From Ectocarpus siliculosus (lineage: Eukaryota; Sar; Phaeophyceae; Ectocarpales; Ectocarpaceae), in contig FN649736.1 of the NCBI GenBank assembly GCA_000310025.1, positions 4,208,104 through 4,220,475 on the forward strand: DNA of 12,372 nt. The letters run 5' to 3'. Positions 8,226 to 12,372 of the stretch are shown here, piece by piece. The notes below the pieces were generated by a model, which saw nothing but the letters and a program-made list of their open reading frames with translations, ran no database searches and was not told the DNA's origin. Position numbers and translations under genes: made by a program. How positions within the stretch are numbered: position 1 is the first letter of the stretch; the number at the start of each line of letters is the position of its first letter.

Positions 8226-10387
8226 ATAGGTGGCCTGCAAGGAGGGCAAAGGAGCAGGCTTCGATGACGAGGAGGTTCGAGGGAGAGCGGTGACAAAGTT
8301 AGAGGAGCTAAATACATGCTTGCACCGGCCTGACGGTCGAAACCTGTGTCGGAAGTTGTTAGAGAGAGAGCAAAAGGTATCCAGATCTTTGGCGACCGTT
8401 TTTCTATGTATCCTCTTGGGTTGAATGTGTAGTTTCTTTTGACGAACGCCTTCGGGATGACCTAGAAATACTGGTGTTGGAGTTCCGTTGCACCTCTAGG
8501 CTTTGGGTTTGGCGTCCCCCTTTTTTAGGGTAGTAGAGCTGCAGTATGCCGCCAACTCGGATAAACGGACTTTGCTCTCGTAGCGTTGTATGTGGCTTGG
8601 AGACTGTCTGCGTTTGCCAACGATTTTGATGCCTTTTATCATGGTAGAATGTGAACCGTGCTTGGAAGACCAACAATGGGGCAGGGGCCGGCAGCGCAGG
8701 CACCATTTGTATATATTTCCGTTGCTGCCGGACCGCCATCCGTGTGGAGCTCGGCCGGTGTTTGTGAGGGCTTTGGAGTGCTCACGCAGGGGAAATGCTC
8801 GCAGGACTTGCGGTTGTTGTTGGCCTGTGGGTGTTTAGCTGGCGTCAACCGCGCTCACTAAAACTGGCCAGTAAGTATGTGTCATATTATGCGCGAAGCC
8901 TTGCGCATGGCTACAGCCTTGCGGGTTTTTGTCTGCCGTGTGTTTTGTCGTAATTCTGTGATGGTCGCTCTTGAGTGCTGCTGTTTTTCTGGTTCATTTT
9001 TCTTTGTCTGTCGGATGTTTCTTCTTCGATGCGATTTGTCGTACGATATGCAATGTTTATGTTTATCGCAGTCGTCAGGGTTTTGTTGTTTAGATTGGGG
9101 CATCTAGTAAATGTCTTGTTAGGTGAAAGTGATGAAGACCGGTGTTTGTTTTCGTGAAGCGACCTCATGGTTTGGGCCAAGCGAGCGCAATGTTTTCAGA
9201 TTAGAGATGGTTGTGGGATTCACCGCAGATAGTCTCGCCGGCGACACCTCTTTCGCACGGTTCAGGGACAAGTCTGTTGTTTTCTAGCGGGTCTGAAACG
9301 CTTGGACATTGCATATCAATCGTCTCCAACTCGGCGATTGGGTGTGCCTGAGAGTAGTAGTAATTTAACGCACCAGAAGTAAGCGTGACTAGGTTACGCA
9401 ACCGGTGCCACAGAGTATACAGTAGCAGTCAGAAGTTAAGAATGCAGCCTCAAAAAAGGACAAACTTAACAAGTTGGCAGAGGAGGGCGAGGCGCTAACT
9501 TTCCGCTCGTGCTGTCCTTTGCTATGTATTAAAGCGGCGTTCGTTGTGGGACACTCTACCTAGCGTCGCTGCTTGTTTTAAGCTGTACAGCGCTGGAGGA
9601 GATCAAGATCCTCTGCCTTGATGGTGTGGCGATGGTGTTTCGGAGTCTTCTTCCCTTCGCCGTGGTGGGTCTGGAGCAGAGGGGGCAGCTACACGCGACA
9701 AGGACCAGCTTTCCAGGCGGTGTGACCTTGCGGCATCGGAACAGGGGGGCATTAGGCGGCTTCTTGATTCCCGCTGCTCAAAAGAGCTAAAAGTTTAGTC
9801 TGTGTCTAGCAATTTTATTCGCCTCGTGCACTATACTACTGTACCCGCCGGCTGAGTGCAACATGGCGCGGGCTCATTCCTGTGCCGGCTCGTTGAGGAG
9901 CTGCCGGAGATAGCACCGCTGCCGTAGCCGTGGCCACCGTCACCAACGACGTGGTTACTGGGTACGGGGAAGCACCGTGTTCATGTGTTTACATGCCACA
10001 GGAACGCCATCCCCTGCACCTTGGTTGTATCGCATGTTTCCCTCTACAGAACTCTGGTTTCTTGACCCAATCGTCAGGATCTTGTTGCAACTCCGTTAGA
10101 CACGCTTGTTGCTCTGAGGCTCGTTCGACAGCCCCAATGCAAGCGTGTTGAAGGCAAGTTGCCCTTGCTTTGGGCGCTAGGCCTGCTCTGTTGTGGTGTC
10201 GCTTGTTGGCTTGTGTCTCTCTTGTGCTTTGTGATGGGGGCCACACATCCCGGGGCATGCACATATGTGGTCCGGACCATCCGCGCGGCCCCCTCGCGTC
10301 AGGCGCAAGGCGCAAGCGCAAGTGATCAACCAACGCAAGGCTGACCGCGATAATTGGAAAAGCCAGGAGCGCCAGAGACGGGTACAC
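8226..10387. other. No supportable gene; probable RING 3' UTR then intergenic
   Basis: After the RING stop codon the sequence becomes rich in G and T on the plus strand (especially 8880-9150), as is common in a 3' UTR. No AATAAA was noticed. The open frames on both strands lack motifs, splice logic or family resemblance. Two short stretches with coding-like composition (9429-9560 and 9619-9798, different frames) are described among the findings but do not make a gene. Confidence 0.5.
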
Positions 10388-10950
10388 ATGGCGACCTCGA
10401 AGACGGTCGCGGGACTGGTAACCTTCGCGAGTATTGCCTCGGTTTCTGAAAGCTTCAACGCCGGGTGCTCGCCATCTAGATGGGCGCTGAAACATCATGA
10501 GTCAACCAGCATCATCGCTGCTGACGCTGCTGCTGTCAGAGCTCGTTCTTCCAGCAGGCGCCCCAGGGCGCAAGCCTTCACCCCCATGATGACACTGGCC
10601 CCAGGGGTGGCGACAGGGACAGGGAAAGCCACGGAAGAGGAGAAGTACTATGATCAACAGTCGTGGGCATTGGTGAGTAGTTGGACGGAGTAGTTTGTGC
10701 TGGTAGTGGCCGAGGTTGGTTCCATGATGTGCGAAGTCTTCAAATACCGTTCGACTGCTGTGGGTATATCTCGAATGGGTAGTCTTTCTGTGTGTGTTTT
10801 TATTATTCCTTAATAGTCGAGAACGCTCACACTTGTTCACTCGCGTCTCATCACGCTGCCGTTTCTACGAGTTTAGGCTTGAAATTTTACGGCTGCTCTT
10901 TTTAGACGATAGGGGATGGGCAGGTGCTAGAGTTATTCGAATCTGAATGA
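10388..10950 (+). CDS. Small protein with predicted plastid-targeting presequence, unknown function
   Basis: Two exons, 10388-10672 and 10906-10950, joined across a 233 nt intron (donor GTGAGT, acceptor CTGCTCTTTTTAG, phase 0), encode 109 residues ending in FESE and TGA. Residues 1-22 look like a signal peptide (K5, then a hydrophobic core AGLVTFASIASV); a Phe at 23 after SES is reminiscent of the ASAFAP cleavage motif of secondary-plastid algae. Residues 24-62 are rich in Ser, Ala and Arg with few acids, as in a transit peptide; a second A-F step (AQAFTPMM) occurs at 61-68. The tail from about 69 is acidic and soluble. I do not recognise the mature part. The frame is open further upstream to an ATG at 10265, but starting there would bury the signal peptide. 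Exon 2 codes only 14 residues and rests on phase, a strong pyrimidine tract and a sensible ending; an alternative is a longer gene using a later acceptor. Confidence 0.55.
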
Positions 10951-10999
10951 TGTACAGCAGTAGGTAAATACCACGATAGTGTGAGATACTTGCCGCTAA

Positions 11000-12185
11000 A
11001 ATCAGTATAATAACTGTCCACAGGCAGTCTTCGTTCCGCGGCGCGCTTCCCGCCGCTTGGTAAGGGCCTCCTCTGAGGCTGCTGTCGTCTCTGGGGCCTC
11101 ACACCACTCCTGCGCGTGTCGTCTCCGCGGTTCCTCGGGTAGTATGGCCCTCGCCGCTTCGAGGAGAGCCTTGGCGAACTCGGTGGCCATCTCCGGGGTG
11201 GTGGTCGTTTGCTCGCCCAGTCGTTGGTCGAGGTTGAGGAGGAACCGGTCAGCCACCGCCCATCACGTTGCTTCGACCTGTAACTCCCGCCGGCTGTGAA
11301 CTGGTTCTGTTTCGGTTTGGTCCGAACCGCTCGGTTGGGGGCGAGCCTGCCACCGAGGTTGACCGTAGCTATCACCATGTTGTGATCTGAGTCCACCTAG
11401 ACTGGGTGTGTGCCGGCTGGGGGATGACAACCACGTTAGACACTCGGCCGCAGTGTGCCTGCCGCGTTAGCATGTAGTCGAGGCGCTTGCAGTCGGTCCC
11501 TGACGCACCTTTGTATGTGTGCCATATTCCGCCCTCGCGTATCTCGGATAAGGTGTTCGTGGTTGCCAGCTTGTCCGTTGCGAAGGTCAGCAGTAGTCGG
11601 TCATTGTCGTTCAGCTCATCACGCCCATGTGTGCCCATGATCCCCCGGCCTCTCCATCCATCCTCTCTCCTATCCGCGCATTGGCATCCATACACACATT
11701 CTTTTGACGGGATCCTTCGCACGAGACTTGGTGTCGGCTGTGGCGACATCGGTTGGGGCGTAAGCAGCAGCGAAGTTGACCGCTCCGCGGTGGCCCATCA
11801 TCTCTAACCTCATCGCCATCAGGCGTTCATCGATATAGTGCGTGGTGAAAGTGGAGGTCTTGCACATTGACTCTTGAACGGCTACATTCCCACACCATGG
11901 ATGTTACCATTCTCCGCGCCACAGCATCCGGAAACCCGCTGCTGGGAATTTCCGTGTCACGTGGTCTCCTGGTCTCCTGCAGCCCTACCACCGATACGTC
12001 TTGCCTCGCTGCCTCGTGTAGGATGCTGTAGGCTCGCCCATTTCCATGCGCCCCGTTTGCAGCCAGAGTCTGCACTTCCAGGTATCTACCCTAAGACGTC
12101 GACCCTGCTGTCTCCCTCGGGCGGTGCGTGCTGCTCTCTTAGTCAGCCTACGCTTCGCCCGTCCCCTCTTTTTCTTCCCCCGTCC
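11000..12185 (-). mobile_element. Decayed LINE (non-LTR retrotransposon) fragment, endonuclease domain, no reverse transcriptase
   Basis: Reading the minus strand, the landmarks of an AP-endonuclease-like (EEP fold) retrotransposon endonuclease occur in the correct order but in all three frames: a basic leader, then RRLRVDTW, a broken TWN-V step at about 12080-12073, SVVGLQETRR near 11980, FAAAYAPTDV near 11775, MDANARIG near 11685, THGRDELNDND near 11625, RLDYMLTRQ near 11475 and SDHNMVIA near 11390. A Glu/Ala/Arg-rich linker follows (about 11256-11030), of the sort that precedes the reverse transcriptase, and then homology stops. At least four frame changes are needed, so the copy is dead. 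The boundaries are approximate; the clade (RTE- or CR1-like) cannot be fixed without the reverse transcriptase. It lies tail-to-tail with the small plastid-type gene, about 50-80 bp beyond its stop. Confidence 0.8.
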
Positions 12186-12372
12186 CCTCTGTTTTTTGTC
12201 GTTGTTTTATTTGCGGGCTCTCGGGCTAACGTAAGAGTTACCCCGGTGTTTGCTTTTGTACCAGAGAGTTGTCTTGTCCCGGAGCGGTGCGACCCTCCAG
12301 CTCTGGACCCTCTCCTTTCTTCTCTCTGGTGCATACCCCCACGGCGATCAACGTGCTCTCTGCTGCTGCATG
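12186..12372. other. Flank of the LINE fragment, nothing recognised
   Basis: Plus-strand pyrimidine-rich sequence upstream of the LINE endonuclease. It could be the 5' part of the element or host DNA. The imperfect doublet GAGGGGACGGG...GAGGGGACGGG (minus strand, around 12190-12160) is the only local pattern seen. Confidence 0.4.

Noticed and set aside
8230-8424. Open frame directly after the RING stop that could extend the protein by a +1 shift
   Set aside because: The RING domain ends normally with CPVCKF plus a short tail and TAG. No donor site or slippery sequence is visible, and the extension has no recognisable motif; more likely purine-rich 3' UTR.
10265-10388. Upstream ATG as the start of the plastid-type gene
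   Set aside because: It would add 41 basic residues before the hydrophobic segment and destroy a good N-terminal signal peptide.
9989-10498. 169-codon minus-strand open frame
   Set aside because: It overlaps the start of the plastid-type gene on the other strand, has no recognisable motif and looks like a shadow in GC-rich DNA.

Overview
The window looks like nuclear DNA of a photosynthetic stramenopile, most likely a brown alga (Ectocarpus-like). The reasons are genes cut into short exons by GT-AG introns of about 230-1100 nt, many C/G homopolymer runs, a two-part (signal plus transit) plastid presequence on one gene, and a decayed non-LTR retrotransposon. The lineage is an inference. No bacterial operon, CRISPR array, tRNA or rRNA gene was seen.

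Layout. (1) 1-3845, minus strand: a six-exon gene, cut by the left edge, for a TMEM184/LAZ1/OST-alpha-type seven-helix membrane protein. All five introns are phase 0, and joining the exons gives an unbroken 330-residue family sequence. (2) 3846-4570: a ~725 bp intergenic region between two divergent start codons. (3) 4571-8225, plus strand: a complete six-exon gene for a 235-residue protein with two predicted N-terminal membrane helices and a perfect C-terminal RING-H2 domain, probably a membrane-anchored E3 ubiquitin ligase. (4) 8226-10387: no supportable gene; probably the 3' UTR of the RING gene plus intergenic DNA. (5) 10388-10950, plus strand: a small two-exon gene for a 109-residue protein with a predicted plastid presequence. 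(6) about 11000-12185, minus strand: a frameshifted fragment of a LINE-type element that keeps most of the AP-endonuclease-like domain but no reverse transcriptase.

The least expected structure is a dispersed repeat. One ~360 bp copy sits in intron 4 of the RING gene. Its 3' half (ending in a C-run) recurs in intron 5 of the TMEM184 gene, and its 5' half (with a tRNA-D-arm-like stretch) recurs in TMEM184 intron 4. In two cases the C-run lies directly upstream of the 3' splice site, in the sense of the host transcript, so the repeat seems to supply the polypyrimidine tract.

The two large genes are both membrane proteins in a head-to-head pair, but nothing in the sequence shows that they act together. 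All splice sites were placed by eye from reading frame, phase and family resemblance; transcripts would settle them.
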